NCBI GenBank assembly: GCA_027451525.1
Contig: DAIDJF010000043.1
Span: 1-47,207, forward strand
Direction: 5' to 3'
From: Ktedonobacterales bacterium
Lineage (GTDB): Bacteria > Chloroflexota > Ktedonobacteria > Ktedonobacterales > Ktedonobacteraceae
DNA: 47,207 bases
How positions within the stretch are numbered: the stretch's first letter is position 1; each line of letters opens with the position of its first letter. Below, in pieces: positions 34,788-43,560 of this stretch. The position numbers were made by a program, and so were the translations under genes. Under the pieces are notes generated by a model, which was not told the DNA's origin, made no database searches, and saw nothing but the letters and a program-made list of their open reading frames with translations.

Positions 34788-36122
34788 TTAACCCTGGACG
34801 TTCACTGCTGTCGCGTAAATCCAGTCAGGTTGCCCACTGCTATTAGGACCAAGTTTGTAAATGGTGATGACACGGTTTGTCGTATCGCCATTGGCGTCGA
34901 ACGATTGAGGTCCTAACGCGCCACTAAACTGGATGTTCTGAATAGCGTTGATAACGGCCTGACGGAAGGTTGCTGCAGTAGCAGAGTCATTCGAGTTAGT
35001 CGGTACCTTAGCACCATTGCTAATCGCGGTTTTGATAGACTGGAGCAGAATATTCATGCAGTCATAAGCAGCCGCACTGTATGCACCGAGGTTCGATGCA
35101 CCATACTTCGCGTCATACTGCTGAATGAAGCTCTGTGCAGAAGAGGTATTCGAGGCATCAGTTGTCGCAACTGTTGCATAGATCGGTCCACCTTTGCCCA
35201 AACCGATAGTCGTCGCAAAAGTGCTGGTTACCAGACCATCACCACCAGCGAATGGGGTATTGGCTAGACCAGGGACCTGCAACATCTGCTGACGGAGCAA
35301 GATACCACCAGTAGAGTCAAGGCCACCAAAGTAGATGACATCGGGTTTTTGAGCAGCAATCTGCGTCAGCAACGAGACATACGAGGTTGTCGAGCTTTGC
35401 TCACTGCTATGGCCCAAAACTGTGCCGCCCAGAGCCTTCCATTCCTTCTCAAAGTTTGCCGAGATACCGATACCGTATGTTTCCGCATCGTCGATGACGT
35501 AGACCTTACGATAGTTCAACGTCTTGTACAGGTAGTCAGCATTGGCAGGCCCCTGATGGTCGTCTGTCGTCGCAACACGGAAATAGGTCACTTTTCCGCT
35601 CGGGCGCAATGTCGCCAACTGATCGTTCGCCCCGCTACAGCCAGAAGCAGCTGTATTTTTTGTCAAACAAGGGTTAGTATTTGATGGGCTAATCATAGCG
35701 ATAGGAGCCTGGTTTGCGACTGGCATTTCAGCCTTTGCCACGTTACTGTTGAATGGACCAACAATACCAGCAACCAGTGCATCACCAATCAGTGCCTTCA
35801 CGTTCTGCACGCCAACAGCGGGATCATGGATGCCACTGACGCCCACATCATCTTTCGGCACAAACACAATCGTATATCCAGGGATTAAATTGCTTGCATT
35901 TGCCTGTGCAACAGCCAGTGCAGCACCATTCTCTGCCGGTTTACCGCTACTGGTGTCCTTACCAGAAACGGGAAAATCTGTGGCAACTTTAATGACTTTA
36001 CTTGTTGTGCTTGTTGCACTGCCTGTTCCAGTAGTGGTCCCAGCACCACATGCTGCCAAAATCGCCAGCAACAGGGGAATGCCCATTGCCAACGCTAAAA
36101 TACGCGACCAACTCTTCTGCAT
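34788..36122 (-). CDS. livJ: Branched-chain amino acid ABC transporter substrate-binding lipoprotein
   Basis: This is a 444-residue lipoprotein. The signal peptide ends in lipobox LAAC with C25 lipidated, followed by a Gly/Thr/Ser linker. The mature part is a type 1 periplasmic-binding (LivJ/ANF-receptor) fold, with IKVATDFPVSGKDTSSGKPA-like start, GPFNSNVAKAEMPVANQAPIAMISPSNT and VYVIDDAETYGIG. AAGGAGG at good distance fixes the ATG at 36122 rather than 36158. It is the first gene of the livJHMGF operon. Family members bind Leu/Ile/Val, but others bind amides, urea or aromatic acids, so the exact ligand is open. Confidence 0.9.
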   Translation of the reverse strand: MQKSWSRILALAMGIPLLLAILAACGAGTTTGTGSATSTTSKVIKVATDFPVSGKDTSSGKPAENGAALAVAQANASNLIPGYTIVFVPKDDVGVSGIHDPAVGVQNVKALIGDALVAGIVGPFNSNVAKAEMPVANQAPIAMISPSNTNPCLTKNTAASGCSGANDQLATLRPSGKVTYFRVATTDDHQGPANADYLYKTLNYRKVYVIDDAETYGIGISANFEKEWKALGGTVLGHSSEQSSTTSYVSLLTQIAAQKPDVIYFGGLDSTGGILLRQQMLQVPGLANTPFAGGDGLVTSTFATTIGLGKGGPIYATVATTDASNTSSAQSFIQQYDAKYGASNLGAYSAAAYDCMNILLQSIKTAISNGAKVPTNSNDSATAATFRQAVINAIQNIQFSGALGPQSFDANGDTTNRVITIYKLGPNSSGQPDWIYATAVNVQG

Positions 36123-36592
36123 ATTGCAGTTAGCCTCCTTCAGCAATACCAAATACATCGTACTGGTTATCGGAAGAGGAATGAAAATCGCAGAGAACCA
36201 CTCTCAACAACTACTTCCTCCTACGATGATAATATACGTCTTCAATTTGGCAAATCTCACCAGCATACACCGCGGCCTTCTTCCCATGCAAACCATATTT
36301 AGAAATTTGGTTACATATGGACTAGCAAAAACAGGGTATTGTGATACAGCATTGGAGCTACGACTGGTGAGATTATACGTGCTATCCCTACGGCTGTCAA
36401 TACGCTTTTCTCTGCGTTTTTTATATTCTCACTCTCCTATCATACCTGTTTTTTCGCATAGTGAATGTATTTATAGACTATCTTGGCATGTCCAATAGTG
36501 GTAGTACATCTAATCAATGCTCCATCCTACGGATTTGGCGCGTCTTGTATAAAGAAAAGCATTATTCTGATTTCAAACAGGGGCAAAGAGCT
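36123..36592. other. Intergenic region upstream of the liv operon and methyltransferase
   Basis: This 470-base gap must hold the divergent promoters of livJ (minus) and the methyltransferase gene (plus). An AT-rich TATATTAT lies on the minus strand near 36225, but no convincing -35 is seen. No ORF or RNA is supported. Confidence 0.4.
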
Positions 36593-37234
36593 ATGCAACA
36601 TCTCTTGAAGCCGGATGATTTCTCACGCCACGATGAGTCCGACGATGCGCAATTCTACCTTACGCCGCGCATCGTCGCGCATATCGATGAGAAGGCTCAG
36701 GCTATTGTAACAGATATTATTCGCAGATATACCCAGGCAGATACTTCTATACTTGATCTTATGAGTAGCTGCTACTCCCATTTACCTGTCGATATAAGGT
36801 ATAAAGAGGTAATAGGGCTTGGTATGAATAAAGAAGAGTTAGAGGTCAACACGCAATTGACCAGTTTTGTCGTGCAGGATCTAAATAAGCGACCGGCTTT
36901 GCCCTTCGCAGACGCAACATTTGAGGCTGTACTCAACACTGTTTCGGTGCAGTATCTTATACAGCCTATTGAAGTCTTCCGCGAGGTTTCTCGCGTCTTA
37001 AAACCGGGCGGTGTCTCTATTGTGTCTTTCTCAGATCGTATGTTTCCTACTAAAGCCGTGCGTATCTGGCACGAAGGCGATAATGAGGAGCATATTGCCC
37101 TTGTCCGCCAATACTACGTGCAAGCGGGTGGCTTCCAGCGTGTACGTATCGAACGCCACATTGCTCCTAGTAGTACATGGTTCTGGCGCGGTCATGATCC
37201 CGTGTTCACGGTCATTGGATTTCGTACAGCATAA
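36593..37234 (+). CDS. Class I SAM-dependent methyltransferase
   Basis: This is a 213-residue protein. ILDLMSSCYSHLP resembles motif I, although the usual Gly-rich loop is weak. DLNKRPALPFADATFEAVLNTVSVQYL and FREVSRVLKPGGVSIVSFSDRMFP are the later class I motifs of the Methyltransf_11 group. The ATG at 36593 (MQHLLKPDDFSRHDESDD) is chosen over 36461 because it gives the usual short N-terminus and follows a GAG-containing purine run. The substrate is unknown. Motif I departs from GxGxG, so cofactor binding should be treated with caution. Confidence 0.75.
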   Translation: MQHLLKPDDFSRHDESDDAQFYLTPRIVAHIDEKAQAIVTDIIRRYTQADTSILDLMSSCYSHLPVDIRYKEVIGLGMNKEELEVNTQLTSFVVQDLNKRPALPFADATFEAVLNTVSVQYLIQPIEVFREVSRVLKPGGVSIVSFSDRMFPTKAVRIWHEGDNEEHIALVRQYYVQAGGFQRVRIERHIAPSSTWFWRGHDPVFTVIGFRTA

Positions 37235-37261
37235 AGAAAGCGATAATAACGCGGGCCTTCA

Positions 37262-37867
37262 TTAAGCAGGGAAACGCTGACAAAAACGCTCGAAGGCCGA
37301 GCGCACTTGCTGGCGTGTCTCCTCCAGAGAGCCGCCATTATCTATTACCTCATCTACGAGCGCGAGACGCGGTGCGACCGCAGGCTGCGCTCGTAGACGC
37401 GCCTGCGCCTCATCTTCACTCAGATGATTGCGCTCCATCAGGCGACGTTTTTCCTGCTCTTCAGGACAGGTTACTAACCACTTACTCTGACATAACGCGC
37501 CCGAACCACCCTCAAGGAGCTTCACCGCGTCAATAATCGCGATCCCCTGCGTGCTCACCTGGGCTAATTCGTTCATGAGAGCCATCCCTACAGCCGGATG
37601 GACGATGCTTTCTAGCCGTTTCATGGCTTGGGCATCCTGAAACACAATCGCGCCCAATGCCTTGCGGTCGATTGTCCCATCTGACCCAAGGACACTTGCT
37701 CCAAAGATTTCCGCTACCTGGACTGCTATTGGCTGACCCGCTTCGTAGAGATGATGCACCAGCGCGTCCGCATCAATATAGCGTTCCGCTCCCAGTTCGC
37801 GCAACATCGCACCCACAGAGGTTTTACCACATGCTATATTGCCAGTTAGTCCGATAATACGTGGCAC
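37262..37867 (-). CDS. coaE: Dephospho-CoA kinase
   Basis: This 201-residue enzyme catalyses the last step of coenzyme A synthesis (ATP + dephospho-CoA). The P-loop GLTGNIACGKT is at residues 6-16. The conserved DADALVHHLYEAG segment, the ESIVHPAV motif and the lid LMERNHLSEDEAQARL are present. Length is typical. The start is GTG at 37867. It is convergent with the methyltransferase gene 27 bases away and divergent from the caspase-like gene. Confidence 0.95.
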   Translation of the reverse strand: MPRIIGLTGNIACGKTSVGAMLRELGAERYIDADALVHHLYEAGQPIAVQVAEIFGASVLGSDGTIDRKALGAIVFQDAQAMKRLESIVHPAVGMALMNELAQVSTQGIAIIDAVKLLEGGSGALCQSKWLVTCPEEQEKRRLMERNHLSEDEAQARLRAQPAVAPRLALVDEVIDNGGSLEETRQQVRSAFERFCQRFPA

Positions 37868-38036
37868 GGCTCTCTATCCTTTCCCATCAAATATGTCTTT
37901 ATGAGTATATCATGGCAAAAGGCACGCCGACATCCTTGCCAAAAGTACCCTTTTTCTCGTGCCTATTGCCTTGACTGCTATATTCTATCGTACAATGGCA
38001 GAGCAGGAAAGTATCCAGGGGCGTAAGGAGAGCCAG

Positions 38037-39824
38037 ATGGGTAGACGTTTAGGATTAATCGTAGGAATCAATAATTATCAAGACACCACATTCCAATCAT
38101 TGCAATTTGCCGAAAACGATGCGCGCGCACTGGCACAATGGTTGGTTAATGCACAGGGCGGCAAGTGGTCTCCCGCAGATGTACAACATGTGCAAGGAAT
38201 ACATGCAACACGCGAATTGCTTGAATCTCTGCTCATGCACCATTGCATTACCACTGTTGCCCCTGATGATATGATTCTGCTCTATTTTGCAGGGCATGCC
38301 TTCATTGACGAGCGCACAGGCGATGGCTATCTGGCTTGTAACAATACCCTTTACCGCGATTCTTCAACAGCCCTACATCTGCCATCACTTGCCCGTCATA
38401 TCCTGGCGCGTAGTCGTGCAGCACAGATACTTGTCATCCTCGATTGTGTACAAACAGGTCCCGTGTGGCACATGCGCCGTAGTACACCTACCGATTACCA
38501 ACCGTTGCTCGCCTCTGCACTGACACAGATTCCAGGACAGCAAAACTCTCGGCTTTTTCTCTGCTCAGCACGTGGCGATGCCCAACGCGCAGAACAAGGA
38601 GAACGCGGCTTAGGACTCTTCATGTATCGCAGCATTCTTGGTTTGTGTGGGCCTGCTAGCGATCCTGCCAGTGGTACTATCACGCTACGTAGCCTTTACA
38701 CATTCCTGTCTAGCTCGCTAGGTGCCCAACACATGCCATCACTCCTTGGGCATGAGCGTACGCCTATTACATTGACAGGGGAATTAGCTACAAGTTTTGC
38801 ACCACAATCATTCTCTCAATTGCCACAGACCGGCCCTTTTATGACCGCTACCGGACCATACACTGCACCCACAGCCTCTACTGGGTCATCGCAGACCGCG
38901 ACTGCAACGATGGCACAGCAGACAGCCCCACGCAATACTTCTGGCCTCACATCCGCTGCTATCGTTGGGCAACATCTCCAACAACAAAGCGCAGCCATTT
39001 TAGAGCAAGCTCAACAAGCAGCGCGTATGCAAGATTTCTATAGAGCCTTTACGCTTGCAAATCAGGTATTGCAGATCAATCCCCAGGAAACAGCGGCCTT
39101 ACTCTTAAAAGGACAACTGCTCGGTACGCAGGGTCAGTTTCAGGAAGCACTTGCGATTGTCGAACAACTTGTACAATTAGAGCCACAAAATGCTTCGGTC
39201 TGGAGTCTGCGCGCAGTGCTCCTCAACAATCTCGGTCAACATCAACCGGCATTTTCGGCTATTCAACGCGCCATTGAGCTAGATGGCAATAACAGCGAGT
39301 ACTATACGATTAAAAACACGATTATGACGACAATGGCGACGATGCAGGCAAGCGGAAGTATGAAAGCCCAGCAAGGCCCTTCTGTTTCAGCCACACCGCC
39401 AAAAGAGAATAGTCGCTCATTTCTGCTCGGCCTTCTGGTACAGGTAGGTGGTTTAGTGCTGGGTGCTATAGGTGTGAGCCTGCTCCTTTTCTCGCATCTC
39501 CCTACCCTTTTAGACCTGCTATTCCTTAGTCTCGGTTTATCGCTGCTCTGTGTCAACGCTGCGCGGGGAGCATATCGTTACGGCTTTTCTCGTGTTGTCC
39601 TCACTACGCTACTCTCACTTATCACAGGAGCATTAGTGGGAAGTGTATTGTACAAACCATTACAGACACGCATTTTCGCGGCAATTGGCAATCATCCCAA
39701 CCTCTTCGTGCCACTCATTTTTACTGGAGCCTGGCTCTTGCTGGCTGCCGCTTTGCCTTTCTTACTGGGACTTGGTGGTCTACTGGTAGGTAGCATCTAT
39801 GGAGTGCGCAAACGGCGCACATGA
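38037..39824 (+). CDS. Caspase-family protease (peptidase C14) with TPRs and C-terminal membrane domain
   Basis: This is a 595-residue protein. Residues 1-250 are a caspase-like p20 domain: LGLIVGINNYQD at the start, catalytic H87 in YFAGHAF and C137 in VILDCVQTG. A Pro/Thr/Ser-rich linker (about 260-305) follows. Tetratricopeptide-like helices lie at 310-430 (YRAFTLANQVLQINPQE, EALAIVEQLVQLEPQNASVW). About five membrane segments occupy 460-590. Bacterial caspase homologues (metacaspases/orthocaspases) cut after basic or acidic residues and often act in stress or defence. The ATG at 38037 follows AAGGAGAG; earlier ATGs at 37959 and 37995 add no homologous residues. The C137 motif lacks the usual Cys-Cys pair (DCCxSG). 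The partner binding the TPRs is unknown. Confidence 0.88.
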   Translation: MGRRLGLIVGINNYQDTTFQSLQFAENDARALAQWLVNAQGGKWSPADVQHVQGIHATRELLESLLMHHCITTVAPDDMILLYFAGHAFIDERTGDGYLACNNTLYRDSSTALHLPSLARHILARSRAAQILVILDCVQTGPVWHMRRSTPTDYQPLLASALTQIPGQQNSRLFLCSARGDAQRAEQGERGLGLFMYRSILGLCGPASDPASGTITLRSLYTFLSSSLGAQHMPSLLGHERTPITLTGELATSFAPQSFSQLPQTGPFMTATGPYTAPTASTGSSQTATATMAQQTAPRNTSGLTSAAIVGQHLQQQSAAILEQAQQAARMQDFYRAFTLANQVLQINPQETAALLLKGQLLGTQGQFQEALAIVEQLVQLEPQNASVWSLRAVLLNNLGQHQPAFSAIQRAIELDGNNSEYYTIKNTIMTTMATMQASGSMKAQQGPSVSATPPKENSRSFLLGLLVQVGGLVLGAIGVSLLLFSHLPTLLDLLFLSLGLSLLCVNAARGAYRYGFSRVVLTTLLSLITGALVGSVLYKPLQTRIFAAIGNHPNLFVPLIFTGAWLLLAAALPFLLGLGGLLVGSIYGVRKRRT

Positions 39825-39862
39825 CAGAGGCAAGAACATTCCTTGGGAACAGAGAAGCTCCA

Positions 39863-41806
39863 CTAAGAAGCCACATCCGCAAGATGTTCCCATTCACTCA
39901 TCAGTTGCTCGACCGCCGCTTTTGCTTGCTCATAGTCACTCGTCAACTGCGTCAACTGCGCAGCATCCGCTTGTAGGGCTGCCTGCTCAAGAGCTGTTTC
40001 AATCTCTTTGACACGCATTTCAGCCTTCTCAATCTCGCGCTCTACATCTTCTACTGTGCGTACCTTTACCTTCGCGCCCTTTTTGCCAGCGTTTTTGGCG
40101 GGTGACGCCGCCTTTGTGCTCTCCACACTCGGCTTTTTTACGACAGTAGCAGTAGCTGTTTGCACGATTTGCTGACGGCGTGTACGATACTCGGTATAGT
40201 TCCCAAGATACGGGATCAGCGTGCCCTGCTCAACCGCCCATACTTTCGTCGCCAGACGATCAATAAAGTAACGGTCATGTGAGACAAACAGGAGCGTTCC
40301 CTCGTATTCACCCAATACCTCTTCAAGGAATTGGCGCGATTGCAAATCGAGGTGGTTCGTAGGCTCGTCCAAGACCATAAAGTTTGAACCTTGCAGCGTT
40401 AACTTTGCCAGCGCGACACGACTACGCTCACCACCACTCAGAACGCCAATTGACTTAAAGACATCATCACCGGAAAACAGGAAACGCCCAAGAAAACCGC
40501 GTGCCCCCTCTTCACTTAAGGTGCTCACCTCGCGAATTTCGTCAAGAATCGTGCGGTCCATGTTCAGGCCAGAGTGAGTCTGTGAATAGTAACCGATACG
40601 TACGTTATGTCCTAACTGTGCCTGACCGCCCAAAGGCGCAAGCTCACCAATAAGCGTGCGCAGTAAGGTCGTCTTGCCTGATCCATTTGGGCCGAGCAGA
40701 CCCACACGATCACCACGTACCAATTCGAGGTCACTCACATTGATCAAAGCCATTGCTTCACCTGTCTGGGAAGGCGCGCGTCTATCATTGCCATAGCCGA
40801 CAACTAACCGTTGCGTTGAGATGACGACGAGACCACTATCCGTCACGGGTGTAAATTCAAAGGCCAGTTCTGGAAAATCTTGTGGACGCTCCACGCGCTC
40901 CATACGATTAAGCAAGGTTTGACGCCCACGCGCCTCGCGACTACGCTGACCCGCCTTGTAGCGACGAATAAACTCTTCAGTATGCGCAATATATGCCTGC
41001 TGCGCTGCATACTCGCGTAAACGACGCTCCATACGCTCTTCACGTAACTCAAGATATTTGGTATAGTTTCCTGGATACTCCTCAATACGCCCAAAAGCCA
41101 GTTCTATCGTGCGTGAGACGATTTTGTCCAGAAAATAGCGATCATGCGCAACTACGACGAGCGCACCCTTCCAACTACTCAAATAGGTTTCTAACCATTC
41201 TAGGGCGTCCAGGTCAAGATGGTTGGTTGGTTCGTCCAGTAGCAGTAAGTCGATATCCTGCAAAAGCAGCTTTCCTAATGACGCTCGTGTCTGCTGTCCT
41301 CCGCTCAGGTTCATGACAGGAGCCGCTTGCTGTTCACGGGTAAAACCCAGACCATCCAGCACCTGCTCCACACGATTTTCATACGTATACCCGCCACCAT
41401 GCTCATAGCGCGTCTGGAGATCATCGTAACGCGCTAACAATTCCGCGTGTAATGCCTGATTTTCCTGAATAGCTGGTGAGGCCATTTCCTGCGCAAGGTC
41501 ATGCAGTTCTTGCTCCCAGGAGCGCAATTCGGCGAAAACGGTCAACATCTCCGCGCGTAGCGTATTCTGTGGCTGAAAATCTACCATCTGGGAAAGATAA
41601 CCAATACGGGTTGTGCGTGCAACGGCAATAGTGCCTTCATCCTCTTGTTCGCGTCCCGCGAGAATATTGAGTAGCGTGGATTTTCCAGCCCCATTGGGGC
41701 CGACTAAACCAATACGGTCATGTTCATTGATCTGGAAACTTACATTTGCGAAGATACGCTCCGCACCAAACGATTTCCCCACCTGTGATAAGCTAACAAT
41801 TGGCAT
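39863..41806 (-). CDS. ABC-F family ATPase (duplicated ABC domains)
   Basis: This 647-residue soluble protein has two ABC domains and no membrane segment. The first has Walker A GPNGAGKST and signature LSGGQQTRASLGKLLL; the second has GPNGSGKTT and LSGGERSRVALAKLTL. Between them is the linker region rich in Arg/Glu (YLELREERMERRLREYAAQQ), which in ABC-F proteins enters the ribosome E site. A C-terminal coiled coil (about 570-645, with EDVEREIEKAEMRVKEIE) is as in Uup/YdiF. Members rescue stalled ribosomes or protect from antibiotics; the exact class cannot be decided. AGGTGA lies five bases before the ATG at 41806. Confidence 0.93.
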   Translation of the reverse strand: MPIVSLSQVGKSFGAERIFANVSFQINEHDRIGLVGPNGAGKSTLLNILAGREQEDEGTIAVARTTRIGYLSQMVDFQPQNTLRAEMLTVFAELRSWEQELHDLAQEMASPAIQENQALHAELLARYDDLQTRYEHGGGYTYENRVEQVLDGLGFTREQQAAPVMNLSGGQQTRASLGKLLLQDIDLLLLDEPTNHLDLDALEWLETYLSSWKGALVVVAHDRYFLDKIVSRTIELAFGRIEEYPGNYTKYLELREERMERRLREYAAQQAYIAHTEEFIRRYKAGQRSREARGRQTLLNRMERVERPQDFPELAFEFTPVTDSGLVVISTQRLVVGYGNDRRAPSQTGEAMALINVSDLELVRGDRVGLLGPNGSGKTTLLRTLIGELAPLGGQAQLGHNVRIGYYSQTHSGLNMDRTILDEIREVSTLSEEGARGFLGRFLFSGDDVFKSIGVLSGGERSRVALAKLTLQGSNFMVLDEPTNHLDLQSRQFLEEVLGEYEGTLLFVSHDRYFIDRLATKVWAVEQGTLIPYLGNYTEYRTRRQQIVQTATATVVKKPSVESTKAASPAKNAGKKGAKVKVRTVEDVEREIEKAEMRVKEIETALEQAALQADAAQLTQLTSDYEQAKAAVEQLMSEWEHLADVAS

Positions 41807-41972
41807 CGTATTTCACCTGACAAGTTAAAAGCAGTCATTCATTACGGGAACTAGGGTATCATAGAGACACGCACAATGCAAGAGTGCTTTCGGGAGTTCG
41901 GGAGTTGGCGGCTCCAAACACATATGATATACTGAAGAAACAGGTTACTCTTCAAAGAGAAAGGATGTTTAG

Positions 41973-42632
41973 GTGGCGAAAGAGCAGTCATTAGATAATC
42001 TCTGGCTAGCGCAAATACTGTTTGACCTGGGAGGTGTACAATTTGGGAGTTTCACCGTTAGCGAATCAGCGGTCAGTTCACCCGTTTTTGTCAACCCCAA
42101 GGTTCTCATCAGTCATCCAACCGCGCTGCGTGTTGCCAGTAAATTAATGCAACAAGAAATCAACCTCGCTCAATCTCTACGTCGCGCACGTGTCCACCCC
42201 TTCAATCTTGTCGCAGGCGTGCCAGTTGGTGGATTATTGCTCGCTTCCGCATATTCCCTCGAAACAGATACCCCGCTCATCTATGCGCGCACACGCCCAG
42301 AGGGAACAGGCAAACGTGGGATTGAAGGCCGTTTTGAAAAAGGCGATACAGCCCTGATTATTGACGATCTCATCACCAGAGGAAGTAGCGTGCTGGAAAC
42401 CGCTGCCCTCCTTGAAGAGAATGAAATCAAGGTCAAGGACGTGATTGTGCTGATAGACCGTGAACACGGCGCGGCTGGACGACTCCGCTATCACGGATAT
42501 AATCTGATGAGCATTCTAAAACTTGATGTCATGCTCAATCATTATATGTCGAAGGGTCTTATTCCCGAAGAGACCTATCGCACCTGTTCCGAGTATCTAC
42601 GGGCAAAACAGGATGAGATGTTAAACTCATAG
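41973..42632 (+). CDS. pyrE: Orotate phosphoribosyltransferase-type enzyme
   Basis: This 219-residue protein resembles the OPRT domain of UMP synthase: FGSFTVSESAVSSPVFVN near the N-terminus, TPLIYARTRPEGTG with the dimer-loop basic residues, GRFEKGDTALIIDDLITRGSSVLET as the PRPP-binding loop and VLIDREHGAAGRL near the end. It would convert orotate and PRPP to OMP in pyrimidine synthesis. The PRPP loop reads DDLITRGSS, with Arg where many PyrE have Thr or Ser. No other pyr gene is adjacent, so the name is moderate. The start is GTG at 41973, with AAAGGA seven bases upstream. Confidence 0.75.
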   Translation: MAKEQSLDNLWLAQILFDLGGVQFGSFTVSESAVSSPVFVNPKVLISHPTALRVASKLMQQEINLAQSLRRARVHPFNLVAGVPVGGLLLASAYSLETDTPLIYARTRPEGTGKRGIEGRFEKGDTALIIDDLITRGSSVLETAALLEENEIKVKDVIVLIDREHGAAGRLRYHGYNLMSILKLDVMLNHYMSKGLIPEETYRTCSEYLRAKQDEMLNS

Positions 42633-42641
42633 GAGATATAA

Positions 42642-42675
42642 CAAAAGAGGAGGTGTTTCATTTCCTCCTCTTTTG
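42642..42675 (+). terminator. Intrinsic terminator after the phosphoribosyltransferase gene
   Basis: CAAAAGAGGAGG (42642-42653) pairs perfectly with CCTCCTCTTTTG (42664-42675) around a 10-nt loop. The right arm itself ends in TTTT. It is nine bases past the stop codon and can also serve the convergent slipin gene. Confidence 0.8.
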
Positions 42676-42711
42676 TCTGACACACATTCTTTAGAGAACA
42701 GAGAGCCTTCT

Positions 42712-43548
42712 TTAGCGTGGCGGCACAGGCGATATAGGGAGAGATGTGTGTGTATCTCCATTTTGCCCCTGTGTTGCAGCATCGGCATGCGACTGCATCA
42801 CGCGCAACATAGGCTGAATCAGGTCTATCGGCAATGGGAAAATGATCGTGGAGTTTTTCTCAACCGCAATCTCGGTCAGCGTTTGCAGATAGCGCAATTG
42901 GAGCGTGCTTGGTTGCGACCCAATGATAGCCGCCGCCTCGGCAAGTTGAGCAGATGCCTGCAATTCGCCTTGCGCATGAATGATCTTTGCGCGCTTCTCA
43001 CGCTCGGCCTCTGCCTGTTTCGCCATCGCACGTTGCATGGTCACAGGCAGTTCGATATCTTTGATCTCCACTGCCGTCACCTTTACCCCCCAACGCTCGG
43101 TATGCTCATCAATAATTGTTTGCAGTTCGCGATTGATCTTGTTCCGTTGTGAAAGCAACTCATCCAGTTCTGCCTGCCCCATAACGTTACGCAATGTTGT
43201 TTGCCCAATCTGCGTCGTCGCCTGAATGAAATTCATGACATTGACTACTGCCGCCGACGGATCTACCACATAGAAGTAGATAACCGCCGTGACTTTGATC
43301 GTCACGTTATCGCGCGTAATCACCTCTTGCGGCGGCACGTTCAGAGTGACAATACGTAAGTCTACACGGATCATACGTGAGATAAAGGGAGGAACGAGAA
43401 AGAGTCCCGGCCCTTTCGCTCCAATCAGGCGTCCAAGCACAAAGATCACACCGCGCTCATATTGTTGCACAACGCGAATGGCTGAGAGGAAGAGTAAGAT
43501 GACAATCAGCACAATCACAACAATAATGCCAAGTATAAACGTCCCCAT
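42712..43548 (-). CDS. Slipin (SPFH/Band 7, stomatin-like) membrane protein
   Basis: This 278-residue protein has an N-terminal membrane segment (about 3-25) and an SPFH/Band 7 domain (RVVQQYERGVIFVLGRL, GLFLVPPFISRMIRVDLR, VPPQEVITRDNVTIKV). The C-terminal helical stretch is Ala/Glu-rich (AKQAEAEREKRAKIIHAQGELQA), which forms oligomers. Prokaryotic stomatins partner with NfeD-type proteases, and the nfeD gene is immediately upstream (12 bases). AAAGGAGC precedes the ATG at 43548. It probably scaffolds membrane microdomains or quality control. Confidence 0.93.
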   Translation of the reverse strand: MGTFILGIIVVIVLIVILLFLSAIRVVQQYERGVIFVLGRLIGAKGPGLFLVPPFISRMIRVDLRIVTLNVPPQEVITRDNVTIKVTAVIYFYVVDPSAAVVNVMNFIQATTQIGQTTLRNVMGQAELDELLSQRNKINRELQTIIDEHTERWGVKVTAVEIKDIELPVTMQRAMAKQAEAEREKRAKIIHAQGELQASAQLAEAAAIIGSQPSTLQLRYLQTLTEIAVEKNSTIIFPLPIDLIQPMLRVMQSHADAATQGQNGDTHTSLPISPVPPR

Positions 43549-43560
43549 AACAAAGCTCCT

